A stretch of DNA of 22,755 nt from JBGRQB01 sp041725875 (GTDB lineage: Bacteria; Bacteroidota; Ignavibacteria; Ignavibacteriales; Melioribacteraceae): the NCBI GenBank assembly GCA_041725875.1, contig JBGRQB010000057.1:1-22755 (forward strand), written 5' to 3'. The translations under genes and the position numbers were made by a program. How positions within the stretch are numbered: position 1 is the first letter of the stretch; each line of letters begins with the position of its first letter. Positions 7,325 through 14,351 of this stretch are shown here, one piece after another. Under the pieces are notes generated by a model that was given only the letters and a program-made list of their open reading frames with translations, was not told the origin of the DNA and ran no database searches.

Positions 7325-8938
7325 ATGAAAAAACTTATAAAAAATTTTACTCATAATTCTAAAAATGATGTTTTATCCGGTTTAACTGTTGCACTTGCTT
7401 TGGTTCCCGAAGCAGTGGCTTTTTCATTTGTAGCAGGTATAGATCCGCTTGTTGGTATGTATGGAGCATTTATGATGGGCCTTGTCACGGCTGTTTTGGG
7501 TGGTCGTCCGGGAATGATCTCCGGTGCAACAGGTGCAATGGCTGTTGTTATGGTTCATATGATTCAAAAAGGAAATGAAGTAGGAATGGGATTATCAGCT
7601 CCAATTGAAAATTTGGGTCTTCAATGGCTTTTTATAACTTTATTACTGGTTGGTGCAATTCAGATTTCTGCCGGACTCTTAAAGTTGGGTAAGTTTGTCA
7701 GACTCATACCTCATCCGGTTATGATGGGATTTGTGAATGGTTTGGCAATTGTAATATTTTTGTCGCAGTTAAGTTTGTTTAAAGAAACAAGTGAGGGAGT
7801 CCCCTCCTGGTTAACAGGTCCGGAGTTATGGACAATGATCGGCCTGGTTGCTTTAACTATGGCAATTATGTTTCTGCTCCCAAAGATCACAAAAAAATTG
7901 CCGGCTGCATTAGTTGCAATTATCATAGTTGCTGCAATTACAATTCTGGGGGGAATTGAAGTCAGCACGGTCGGTTCTTTTATAAGAGATGGCGGCGGAA
8001 AAGGTTTGGAAGGATCTCTTCCCGAACTTCAAACCGGTTTATTCGGATTTCTAAATACATTAAATGGTCATTGGGGATTGATCATTTCAACTGCATTCTT
8101 GCTGGCAACTGTCGGGTTAATTGAATCTCTTATGACTTTGAGTCTGGTGGATGAAATAACAGAATCAAGAGGAAGCGGTAACAGAGAATGTATTGCTCAG
8201 GGAAGTGCAAATATATTAAACGGTTTGTTCGGAGGAATGGGCGGCTGTGCAATGATCGGGCAGTCTATCATTAATGTAAACTCCGGAGGAAGGGGAAGGT
8301 TATCCGGCATAGTAGCTGCGGTTGCTTTATTGATGTTTGTTTTGTTCGGTGCTTCATTAATAGAACAAATTCCGATAGCAGCGCTGGTTGGTGTAATGTT
8401 TATGGTAGTAATTGGAACATTTGCCTGGAGTAGTTTCAGAATTATATTAAAAATTCCTGTTTCAGATGCCATAGTTTTAATAAGTGTTTCCGCTATTACA
8501 GTCTGGCAAGATTTAGCAATAGCTGTTGTTGCAGGTGTTATTATGTCAGCACTTGTGTTTGCCTGGAACAACGCAACTATGATTCGTGCCAGAAAAAGAT
8601 TTAAAGAAAACGGAACTAAAGTCTATGAAATATGGGGCCCTTTATTTTTTGGTTCGGTGCAGACTTTTGTATCAAAGTTTGATGCAAAAAATGATCCTGA
8701 TATGGTTGAAATAGATTTCATAGAATCGAAAGTGAGTGATCACTCCGGAATAGAAGCGGTGCAGAATATTGTTAATAAATATCTCGATCTTGGAAAACAA
8801 ATAAAGCTGACTCATTTAAGTCCGGAATGCAAAGTATTGTTATTAAAAGCCAGTTCAGATTTTTCAAATATAATTGAAACGTCTATTGATGATCCGCGAT
8901 ATTATGTTGTTACTGATCAGATGGATAAAGAAGTTTAG
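7325..8938 (+). CDS. SulP-family anion transporter with STAS domain
   Basis: 537 aa inner-membrane protein of the SulP/SLC26 family (sulfate, bicarbonate or related anions). Residues about 15-420 contain 10 or more hydrophobic segments, with the family's N-terminal region DVLSGLTVALALVPEAVAF and the GATGAMAVV segment. The C-terminal cytoplasmic part (about 440-525) is a STAS domain (MVEIDFIESKVSDHSGIEA, with the DxSG-like DHSG at 472-475). The substrate cannot be assigned: SulP members in bacteria include bicarbonate (BicA), sulfate and dicarboxylate carriers. The Shine-Dalgarno is weak (AAAGAGAAC). Hairpin terminators lie upstream (of tRNA-Asp) and immediately downstream, so it is probably a single-gene transcript. 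Confidence 0.92.
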   Translation: MKKLIKNFTHNSKNDVLSGLTVALALVPEAVAFSFVAGIDPLVGMYGAFMMGLVTAVLGGRPGMISGATGAMAVVMVHMIQKGNEVGMGLSAPIENLGLQWLFITLLLVGAIQISAGLLKLGKFVRLIPHPVMMGFVNGLAIVIFLSQLSLFKETSEGVPSWLTGPELWTMIGLVALTMAIMFLLPKITKKLPAALVAIIIVAAITILGGIEVSTVGSFIRDGGGKGLEGSLPELQTGLFGFLNTLNGHWGLIISTAFLLATVGLIESLMTLSLVDEITESRGSGNRECIAQGSANILNGLFGGMGGCAMIGQSIINVNSGGRGRLSGIVAAVALLMFVLFGASLIEQIPIAALVGVMFMVVIGTFAWSSFRIILKIPVSDAIVLISVSAITVWQDLAIAVVAGVIMSALVFAWNNATMIRARKRFKENGTKVYEIWGPLFFGSVQTFVSKFDAKNDPDMVEIDFIESKVSDHSGIEAVQNIVNKYLDLGKQIKLTHLSPECKVLLLKASSDFSNIIETSIDDPRYYVVTDQMDKEV

Positions 8939-8939
8939 A

Positions 8940-8967
8940 AAAAAGCCACTTGTGAAAGTGGCTTTTT
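8940..8967. terminator. Bidirectional terminator between SulP and YhcH-family genes
   Basis: A perfect 12-bp stem AAAAAGCCACTT/AAGTGGCTTTTT with loop GTGA, starting 2 nt after the SulP stop. A and T tracts on both sides and a convergent gene ending at 8982 fit use in both directions. Confidence 0.92.
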
Positions 8968-8981
8968 ATTTATGCGAGTAT

Positions 8982-9431
8982 TTATATTTTAATTTTAACA
9001 ACAACTTTGTTTACTTTTTCTTTTGCTTCAACTGCCAGACCAGGCATATGGGCATCATCTGGAAAGAAAACTGCAAATTCACCATCATTTAACTGCATAA
9101 AATCTCCGTCGCCTTCAAGAAATTCAATATCGCTTTCTTCATTATAATCTTCAGTTACCTCAAGATAATCTGCCAGAACAAAACCAATGTTTTCAGAACC
9201 GGAGATCATATATTGAATATCAATATATTTTTCATGTTTTTCCCATTTTGCATCTTCCTGAAATCTTGTTTCATAACTTTGAACAAGTGCAAATATTTCT
9301 TCGCCGTCAATTTCAATTTTTTCATCTGTTTGGGAATCGAACTCAGTTGATAACAAAAAGTTAAATGCTGTTTTAAATTTTTCTCCCAGACCAAAATATT
9401 TTTCGGCGTTTTCAATTGCATCAAAAATCAT
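8982..9431 (-). CDS. YhcH/YjgK/YiaL family protein (DUF386)
   Basis: 149 aa, full length for the family. A single cupin-like domain with the family's conserved metal/sugar-site residues: WEKHEKYIDIQY (H66, E68), FFPDDAHMPG (H128) and the C-terminal VNKVVVKIKI (K142 and/or K146). Members include EbgC (beta-galactosidase small subunit), E. coli YiaL and NanQ-type anomerases. The usual proposed role is handling a sugar or sialic acid in the cytoplasm. There is no sugar gene next to it here, so the substrate is open. AGGAG lies 7 nt before the ATG, supporting this start. It is convergent with the SulP gene and divergent from the YbhN-like gene. Confidence 0.9.
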   Translation of the reverse strand: MIFDAIENAEKYFGLGEKFKTAFNFLLSTEFDSQTDEKIEIDGEEIFALVQSYETRFQEDAKWEKHEKYIDIQYMISGSENIGFVLADYLEVTEDYNEESDIEFLEGDGDFMQLNDGEFAVFFPDDAHMPGLAVEAKEKVNKVVVKIKI

Positions 9432-9487
9432 TTTAAGCTCCTGACTTATATAATTAATAAATTTAATCTTTCAGGTAAATTAACAAA

Positions 9488-9516
9488 TTGAAATAATAAT
9501 AACCTACAGGTTTATT
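9488..9516 (+). promoter_or_regulatory. Weak promoter candidate for the YbhN-like gene
   Basis: TTGAAA (9488-9493), a 17-bp spacer and TTTATT (9511-9516). The -35 is good, the -10 only 4/6. Confidence 0.25.
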
Positions 9517-9590
9517 TTTTAATATAAAGTTAATTCGGAATCCTGATCAGGAAACTGTAATTTTCCTTTTTACAAAAAAGAATTACATCT

Positions 9591-10607
9591 ATGCAAAAGA
9601 AGTTAAATATTTTGTTGATTCTTATCGGACTGGGAATAATTTATTATTTCGTAAACAATTTTGGTCTGGAAAATATTTGGTACAACATTAGGTTATCCGG
9701 ATGGCAACTGTTTAATGTTTTGGGAATTTGGGCAGTTATCTATTTGTTAAATTCATATGTGCTGAAAATTATACTTGGTTCGGAATATAAAAAAATTGGT
9801 TTTGCAAAACTTTATTCAATAACAATAAGCAGTTATGCAATTAATTTTATTACACCATTTGTGAGTCTGGGCGGAGAACCGTACAAAATTTACCGACTTC
9901 AAAAAAAGATAGATACAAAAACTGCAGTCTCAAGTACAGTTTTATATGCAATGCTGCATATGCTGGCTCATACTTTTTTCTGGGTGCTGGGCGTTTTTAT
10001 TGCTTTTGGTTTTGTCGGCGATTCATTGCCGACAAAAATATTGCTTGGAGTAATTTTAATTGTTGTAGTATTTTTAATTTGGTTTTTCTTTTCACGACAT
10101 AAAAAAGGCGTGTTAAAATCTGCTTCAAGATTAATAGCAAAATTAAAATTTCTGAAATCGTTAAATGCAAAAATTCTAAACCATAAAGAAAAAATAGATG
10201 AAATAGATTTCGAAATAATTGAATTGTATACAAAAAGGAAAAAAGATTTTTGGACAGGTCTTATTATAGAGTTTATTGCACGTGTATTATCTTCATTGGA
10301 AATCTATTTTATAATGGCAGCAATCGGAATTTCATTTTCAGTCTGGGATGCTGTATACGTAACAGCTGCATTTACTTTGATGATGAACATAATTTTTTTC
10401 ATTCCGATGGAACTGGGTACACGCGAAAGCAGTTTGTATTTACTGGTAAACGGATTAAGTTCTGTCATCGGCGCAGGAATTTTTGTTGCTGTTGTAAGTA
10501 GAATAAGAGAGGTATTTTGGATAATAGTCGGGATTGTTTTAATTCAAATTTCAGGGAATAAATTTTCTTTTTTTAATTCAGTTAAGGAAAAGAAAAACGG
10601 CAGTTAG
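9591..10607 (+). CDS. YbhN/AglD-like membrane protein (LPG synthase TM-region family)
   Basis: 338 aa integral membrane protein with about 7-8 hydrophobic segments, starting at residues 6-24 (LNILLILIGLGIIYYFV). The pattern of the lysylphosphatidylglycerol synthase transmembrane-region family (UPF0104) is visible: an N-terminal pair of helices, the INFITPFVSLGGEPYKIYRL segment (about 84-103; in this family a P..GG/E..R motif follows), and a late hydrophobic stretch ending near 325. The aminoacyl-transfer domain of MprF is absent, so this is the stand-alone flippase-like half; proposed roles for such proteins are lipid or polyprenyl-glycan handling. No Shine-Dalgarno is seen, only A-rich sequence. 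The stop codon lies in the loop of its terminator. Confidence 0.85.
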   Translation: MQKKLNILLILIGLGIIYYFVNNFGLENIWYNIRLSGWQLFNVLGIWAVIYLLNSYVLKIILGSEYKKIGFAKLYSITISSYAINFITPFVSLGGEPYKIYRLQKKIDTKTAVSSTVLYAMLHMLAHTFFWVLGVFIAFGFVGDSLPTKILLGVILIVVVFLIWFFFSRHKKGVLKSASRLIAKLKFLKSLNAKILNHKEKIDEIDFEIIELYTKRKKDFWTGLIIEFIARVLSSLEIYFIMAAIGISFSVWDAVYVTAAFTLMMNIIFFIPMELGTRESSLYLLVNGLSSVIGAGIFVAVVSRIREVFWIIVGIVLIQISGNKFSFFNSVKEKKNGS

Positions 10608-10621
10608 GCTGCCGTTTTTTT
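10593..10621. terminator. Bidirectional terminator overlapping the YbhN-like stop codon
   Basis: An 11-bp stem AAAAACGGCAG/CTGCCGTTTTT (10593-10603 with 10609-10619) with a 5-nt loop TTAGG, followed by TT. The TAG stop of the upstream gene is in the loop. The convergent histone-like gene ends at 10629, so it can serve both. Confidence 0.9.
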
Positions 10622-10628
10622 GCGTATA

Positions 10629-11018
10629 TTATTTTTTCTTTTTAGTCGGTGCTTTTTTCTTTACAACTTTTTTAGCCGCTGCTTTTTTGGGGGCCGCTTT
10701 TTTCTTTACAACTTTTTTAACTGCTGCTTTTTTTGCCGGAGCCTTTTTAGCTGCTGGTTTCTTAGTTGCAACTTTTTTAGCTGCTTCTTTTTCTTTTGCA
10801 ATTGCTTCAGTAACTTTTTTGATATTTACTTCAGTCTTTGCAACTTCTTTTTTAATTTTTTCTTCTACTTTAACTGCGGCTGTTAAAGCTTTGCTCACTT
10901 TCATTCTTTCTGCAGTTGCAACTTTTTTCTCTGCAGTAAGTTTTTTCTTTAGTTCTCTAAGGCTTGCTAATTTGTCCTGATTAGTAACCTTAACTGGTTT
11001 GGTTGGTTTTTTTGCCAT
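10629..11018 (-). CDS. Histone H1-like Lys/Ala-rich DNA-binding protein
   Basis: 129 aa. Residues about 10-75 are a charged alpha-helical, coiled-coil-like region (LRELKKKLTAEKKVATAERM). Residues 76-129 are an almost pure Lys/Ala/Pro/Val tail of degenerate AAKK and VVKKK units ending TKKKK. This resembles eukaryotic histone H1 C-terminal tails and bacterial H1-like proteins (Chlamydia Hc1/Hc2, Bordetella BpH1), which bind DNA without sequence preference and compact the nucleoid. Function is inferred from composition only. The repetitive tail gives long spurious frames on the other strand. It has its own good promoter and no strong Shine-Dalgarno. It is convergent with the YbhN-like gene. Confidence 0.85.
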   Translation of the reverse strand: MAKKPTKPVKVTNQDKLASLRELKKKLTAEKKVATAERMKVSKALTAAVKVEEKIKKEVAKTEVNIKKVTEAIAKEKEAAKKVATKKPAAKKAPAKKAAVKKVVKKKAAPKKAAAKKVVKKKAPTKKKK

Positions 11019-11060
11019 TTATTGCTCACATAGTTTGTTAAAAAATATTGGTCGTATTTC

Positions 11061-11089
11061 AATATAATAGTTCGAATTAAAGGATGCAA
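11061..11089 (-). promoter_or_regulatory. Sigma70-type promoter of the histone-like gene
   Basis: On the minus strand TTGCAT (11089-11084), exactly 17 bp, then TATATT (11066-11061), about 43 nt before the start codon. Confidence 0.65.
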
Positions 11090-11110
11090 GAACAAAAATC
11101 AAAATTATAG

Positions 11111-11140
11111 TTGACAAACAAGACCGAAAAAACGAATAAG
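11111..11140 (+). promoter_or_regulatory. Possible promoter of the DUF4342-like/LRAT-like pair
   Basis: A perfect -35 TTGACA at 11111-11116 with a weak -10 (GAATAA at 17 bp or AATAAG at 18 bp), some 95 nt upstream of the first gene. Confidence 0.3.
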
Positions 11141-11235
11141 CTAAAATCTCTAAGTATATCAATCGAATAAAGGTTTAAATTATTTAACGGAACTAAAATT
11201 TTTTTTATACATCTAAAAGCAAAACGGAGGACGTT

Positions 11236-11499
11236 ATGAAAGAGTATAAAGTAAAAGGAAAAGAATTATTAAAAAAAATTGAAGAGTTAATTCACGAAGG
11301 AAACATCAGAAGAATAATTGTTAAAACGGCGGAGGGAAAAACATATCTTGAAATTCCGTTGACTGTAGGGGTTATCGGGACCTTATGTGCACCGGTAGTT
11401 GCGGCAATAGGCGCAATAGCAGGGATGGTTGCAAATTTTAAAATAGAAGTAATCAGAACTGAAGATGGTGTTGAAGAGGCAGAAATAATAGAAGATTGA
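11236..11499 (+). CDS. DUF4342-like small membrane-associated protein
   Basis: 87 aa. An N-terminal helix (residues 5-22, KVKGKELLKKIEELIHEG) is followed by NIRRIIVKTAEGKTYLEIPLTVGVIGTL and a hydrophobic stretch at 43-67 (APVVAAIGAIAGMVANF). It closes with a short strand and an acidic tail. I recognise the pattern 'RRIIVK..G.T.LEIPLT.GV.G.L.AP..AA.GA.A' as that of DUF4342 proteins, often found alone or fused to UBA-like helices; their function is not established. A strong GGAGG lies 6 nt before the ATG. The next gene starts 58 bp downstream on the same strand with its own Shine-Dalgarno, so the two are likely co-transcribed. Confidence 0.75.
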   Translation: MKEYKVKGKELLKKIEELIHEGNIRRIIVKTAEGKTYLEIPLTVGVIGTLCAPVVAAIGAIAGMVANFKIEVIRTEDGVEEAEIIED

Positions 11500-11557
11500 A
11501 TTTGAATTAATTTAGTTTTATTATAGCCGATAGTAATTAGAAAAATCGAGGTATAAT

Positions 11558-11998
11558 ATGTCAGGTTATAAAGGATTACACTTACGTGTTGAAACTCAAA
11601 ACGGATTTACACATGGAATTGGTGACGGACAAGGCGGAGTTTACACAGCTATTCAAACTGCTAATTCTGCAAACTATATGATAGTAAGAAAATCGCTGCA
11701 AGATTTTTCCGCGCAACAAAGAGTTGAAATTGTTTCTTACAACGAACCGATTCACACTAAAGATGAAATATTAAATCTGGTAAAATATGCACTTGTTGAA
11801 GATATCAGATTTAATAATTGTGCAGAGTTTATTAACTGGTGCATACTGGGTAAGAAAAGAGTTAATGATGTAAAGTATTCGGTAAAACAAAGTCCTGATA
11901 ACAGCGGATTGGTTAATCTGGGAATATTTATCGGGGTATCTACAGTTACAGCGGTTCTTGTAGGGGTTACTTTAAAAAAACTTTTCGATAAAAAATAA
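11558..11998 (+). CDS. LRAT/NlpC-P60-like putative cysteine enzyme with C-terminal membrane anchor
   Basis: 146 aa, not recognised as a named family. The layout resembles permuted papain-like LRAT/HRASLS domains: an early His in GFTHGIGDG (H19), a strand, IVRKSLQDF, a VEIVSY strand, a helix DEILNLVKYAL, then FNNCAEFINWCILGKK (87-100). The last parallels the LRAT catalytic NCEHFV.WCRYG motif, with C88 as candidate nucleophile. Residues about 118-140 form one transmembrane helix followed by KKLFDKK, as in anchored LRAT-like proteins. If active it would be a thiol acyltransferase or peptidase/lipase at the membrane. Weak points: the second His of LRAT is not obvious, and HF is replaced by EF. 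GAGGT precedes the ATG. Confidence 0.7.
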   Translation: MSGYKGLHLRVETQNGFTHGIGDGQGGVYTAIQTANSANYMIVRKSLQDFSAQQRVEIVSYNEPIHTKDEILNLVKYALVEDIRFNNCAEFINWCILGKKRVNDVKYSVKQSPDNSGLVNLGIFIGVSTVTAVLVGVTLKKLFDKK

Positions 11999-12075
11999 AT
12001 TTAAAATTAGTATTTTTTGACATTATCATCTGAAGATTTTGTTCTGAATACTGATTAATTCAATTCGTTCCGAAA

Positions 12076-12118
12076 TTTTCTTACAATCAGTTGCAAAATT
12101 GATTGTAAGAAAGTTTTT
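12076..12118 (+). terminator. Long inverted repeat, possible terminator of the two-gene unit
   Basis: A perfect 13-bp inverted repeat TTTCTTACAATCA/TGATTGTAAGAAA (12077-12089 and 12100-12112) with a 10-nt loop, followed by GTTTTTC. It is AT-rich and 78 nt downstream of the LRAT-like stop. It could be a weak terminator or an operator for the downstream exonuclease gene. Confidence 0.45.
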
Positions 12119-12121
12119 CAT

Positions 12122-12150
12122 TTCAAAAGTAGCTTCATTGCTTTTATATT
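12122..12150 (+). promoter_or_regulatory. Possible promoter of sbcB
   Basis: TTCAAA (12122-12127), a 17-bp spacer and TATATT (12145-12150), giving a start about 50 nt before the ATG. Confidence 0.35.
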
Positions 12151-12208
12151 GAATTACAATATCAGTTTTTATTGAACTTCAATAACCAAAAAAAGAAAGC
12201 CAGGGTAA

Positions 12209-13651
12209 ATGAAAACTTATTTATTTTATGATCTCGAGACAACAGGATTAAATAAAGCATTTGATCAGATTTTGCAATTTGCTGCCATCAGAACCGATGA
12301 AGAATTTAAGGAACTGGAAAGATACAATATCATTGTAAATTTACGTCCGGATGTAATTCCTTCACCGGGCGCATCAATTACACATCGTATTTCAATTGCA
12401 AAAACAAAAACAGGCATCTCTGAATATGAAGCTGTAAAAAAAATACATGAACTTATTAATGAGCCTGATACTGTCAGTCTGGGATATAATACGCTTGGCT
12501 TTGATGATGAGTTTTTACGTATCTCTTTTTACAGAAATCTTCTGCCGCCGTACACACATCAATATGCCAACGGATGTAAGAGATCTGATCTTTTACCTTT
12601 AACTGCAATTTACAAATTGTTCAAACCGGAAGTAATTAAGTGGCCGGAAGTAAATGGCCGACCAACATTAAAGCTTGAACATATAAGCAGTCTGAACAGA
12701 CTTGCAGTCGGACAAGCACACGATGCTTTAGTGGATGTGGAAGCAACAGTTGAACTGGCAAAAAAACTTTCAACAGAAAAAAGTTTTTGGGATTACTTTG
12801 AAAAAAGTTTTGAAAAGCAGACAGACATTGAACGCAGAGAAAAACTAGGCGTTGCCTTTGAATCGGAATTTGGGAAACATTATCTGGGTTTAATGATAAA
12901 TGCAAAATTTGGAACATCGGTAATGTACAATGCTCCTGTTATTTCTGTGGGGAAATCAAAACATTATTCAAATCAAAATATCTGGATCAGAATTGACAAT
13001 GAGAATTTGAAAACAGTAACAGCTGAAAATTTATTCAAGACTGTTTATTCAATAAGAAGACTTGACGGCGGAATTGAAGTATTGATGCCCTATACTGATA
13101 AAACATCTGTGTATGTTGATCCTGACAGAAGAGAGTTAATGAACAACAATATTGACTGGCTCAAAAACAATCCGGAAAAACTTAAACTGATTGTAGAAGA
13201 GTTTCAAAACTTCCAGTATGACGATATAAAAGGGAAAGATCTTGATTCAAAACTCTATTCCAAAGGGTTTTTTACAAGAGAAGAAGAAGCCTTTTCAAGA
13301 AAGTTTCATGCTGCCGATGAAAAAGAAAAAATTGAATTGATAAATTCAGCCCCGACCGAAGATATAAAACAGCTGGCAACAAGAATCATTTTCAGGAACT
13401 TCAAAAGTTATCCTGATACGATAAAAAAAGAGTATGATGATTTTATGTTCAAAGTTAATCCTCCTGCTGATCAGGAACCACTTGTTGATCATAAGGGAGA
13501 AGCCAGATATACACCACAAATGGCAAGAGAAGAGATAGAGCAGAAAAAAGAAAATGATCTGGATACAACGCAGCTTACTCTTATTTCGGAATTGGAAAAA
13601 TATCTTGAAAGTAATTTTGAAGAAAATAAATCGCAGTTAGACTTGTTTTAA
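12209..13651 (+). CDS. sbcB: Exodeoxyribonuclease I
   Basis: 480 aa, close to E. coli ExoI (475 aa). A 3'-5' single-strand DNA exonuclease of the DEDDh (DnaQ-like) class used in mismatch repair, recombination control and end trimming. The catalytic residues are in place: D8 and E10 in LFYDLETTGLN, D99/D100 in LGYNTLGFDDEFLR, and H171 and D176 in AHDALVDVEAT, the same 5-residue H-D spacing as in E. coli. The region after about 190 corresponds to the SH3-like and C-terminal helical domains that close the C-shaped clamp and contact SSB. The start is supported by a CCAGGGTAA stretch before the ATG. It stands alone, convergent with the response-regulator gene. Confidence 0.93.
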   Translation: MKTYLFYDLETTGLNKAFDQILQFAAIRTDEEFKELERYNIIVNLRPDVIPSPGASITHRISIAKTKTGISEYEAVKKIHELINEPDTVSLGYNTLGFDDEFLRISFYRNLLPPYTHQYANGCKRSDLLPLTAIYKLFKPEVIKWPEVNGRPTLKLEHISSLNRLAVGQAHDALVDVEATVELAKKLSTEKSFWDYFEKSFEKQTDIERREKLGVAFESEFGKHYLGLMINAKFGTSVMYNAPVISVGKSKHYSNQNIWIRIDNENLKTVTAENLFKTVYSIRRLDGGIEVLMPYTDKTSVYVDPDRRELMNNNIDWLKNNPEKLKLIVEEFQNFQYDDIKGKDLDSKLYSKGFFTREEEAFSRKFHAADEKEKIELINSAPTEDIKQLATRIIFRNFKSYPDTIKKEYDDFMFKVNPPADQEPLVDHKGEARYTPQMAREEIEQKKENDLDTTQLTLISELEKYLESNFEENKSQLDLF

Positions 13652-13656
13652 AATAG

Positions 13657-13681
13657 AAAATCCCGTTGTAAAAACGGGATT
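13657..13681 (-). terminator. Hairpin terminator between sbcB and the response-regulator gene
   Basis: A 9-bp stem AATCCCGTT/AACGGGATT (13659-13667, 13673-13681) with a 5-nt loop. The T-rich tract (TTTTCTATTTT) follows on the minus strand, so it mainly ends the two-component genes; on the plus strand the T-run is missing. Confidence 0.7.
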
Positions 13682-13694
13682 ATAAAAAGAAAAT

Positions 13695-14351
13695 TTATAC
13701 CGAAAACAATCCTTCTTTAATTGAAAAAATTATTAACTCGGCTGTGTTTTTCAAATTTAGCTTTTTTAATATTCTTGTACGGTGATTACTTGCTGTGTGA
13801 ATACTTATTCTTAATTTTTCTGAAATCTCCTGAGTTGTATATCCGCCAATGATTAAATTAATAATCTCTTTTTCACGCTCTGTAATTCCAAAATAATCAC
13901 ATACATCAAGATTTTTCGAATCCTCTATATCTAATTGCTTTGAAGCAAGAATCTCTGTTACAGTTGCATCAAAATAAGTGTCGCCGTTTGCAAGTGCATT
14001 TATTGCAGTAATAACTTTTTTAAGGTTCGACATTTTCAAAAGATAACCTTCAATGCCGGCTGATAAAGCTGAAAATATATACTGTTTATTTTCATGCATA
14101 GTCAGGATCAATATTTTGGTATCGGGAGAACGTTCTTTAATTTCCTGAGATGCATTAATTCCATCGAGAAACGGCATATTTATATCCATAAGAACAATAT
14201 CAGGTTTTAATGCTTCGGTTTTTTCGATTGCATCTATCCCGTCTTCGGCTTCACCAACAATTTCAATATTTTCGTCGAATTCAAGAGCAGATTTCAAACT
14301 TTCTCGTAAAACCGAGTGATCGTCTGCTATTAGAACTTTGAGTTTACCCAT
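13695..14351 (-). CDS. NarL/FixJ-type response regulator
   Basis: 218 aa. The receiver domain (3-120) has acidic D10/D11, phospho-acceptor D56 (IVLMDINMP), T84 (ILTMH) and K106 (YLLKMS). A LuxR-type helix-turn-helix follows at about 153-215 (ITEREKEIINLIIGGYTTQEISEKL, then the recognition helix in ISIHTASNHRTRIL). It is a cytoplasmic DNA-binding transcription factor activated by phosphorylation. The gene overlaps the 3' end of the histidine-kinase gene by 8 nt (ATGGGTAA), the usual cognate-pair arrangement. Targets are not known; the membrane-protein cluster upstream is a candidate by position only. Confidence 0.95.
   Translation of the reverse strand: MGKLKVLIADDHSVLRESLKSALEFDENIEIVGEAEDGIDAIEKTEALKPDIVLMDINMPFLDGINASQEIKERSPDTKILILTMHENKQYIFSALSAGIEGYLLKMSNLKKVITAINALANGDTYFDATVTEILASKQLDIEDSKNLDVCDYFGITEREKEIINLIIGGYTTQEISEKLRISIHTASNHRTRILKKLNLKNTAELIIFSIKEGLFSV

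Noticed and set aside
8874..9092. Plus-strand 72-aa frame across the SulP end and the YhcH gene
   Set aside because: It runs through a strong bidirectional terminator and antisense to the conserved YhcH-family C-terminus.
10620..10980. Two overlapping plus-strand frames rich in Phe, Cys and Ser
   Set aside because: They are antisense to the AAA/AAG lysine-rich tail of the histone-like gene; the low-complexity composition comes from that tail.
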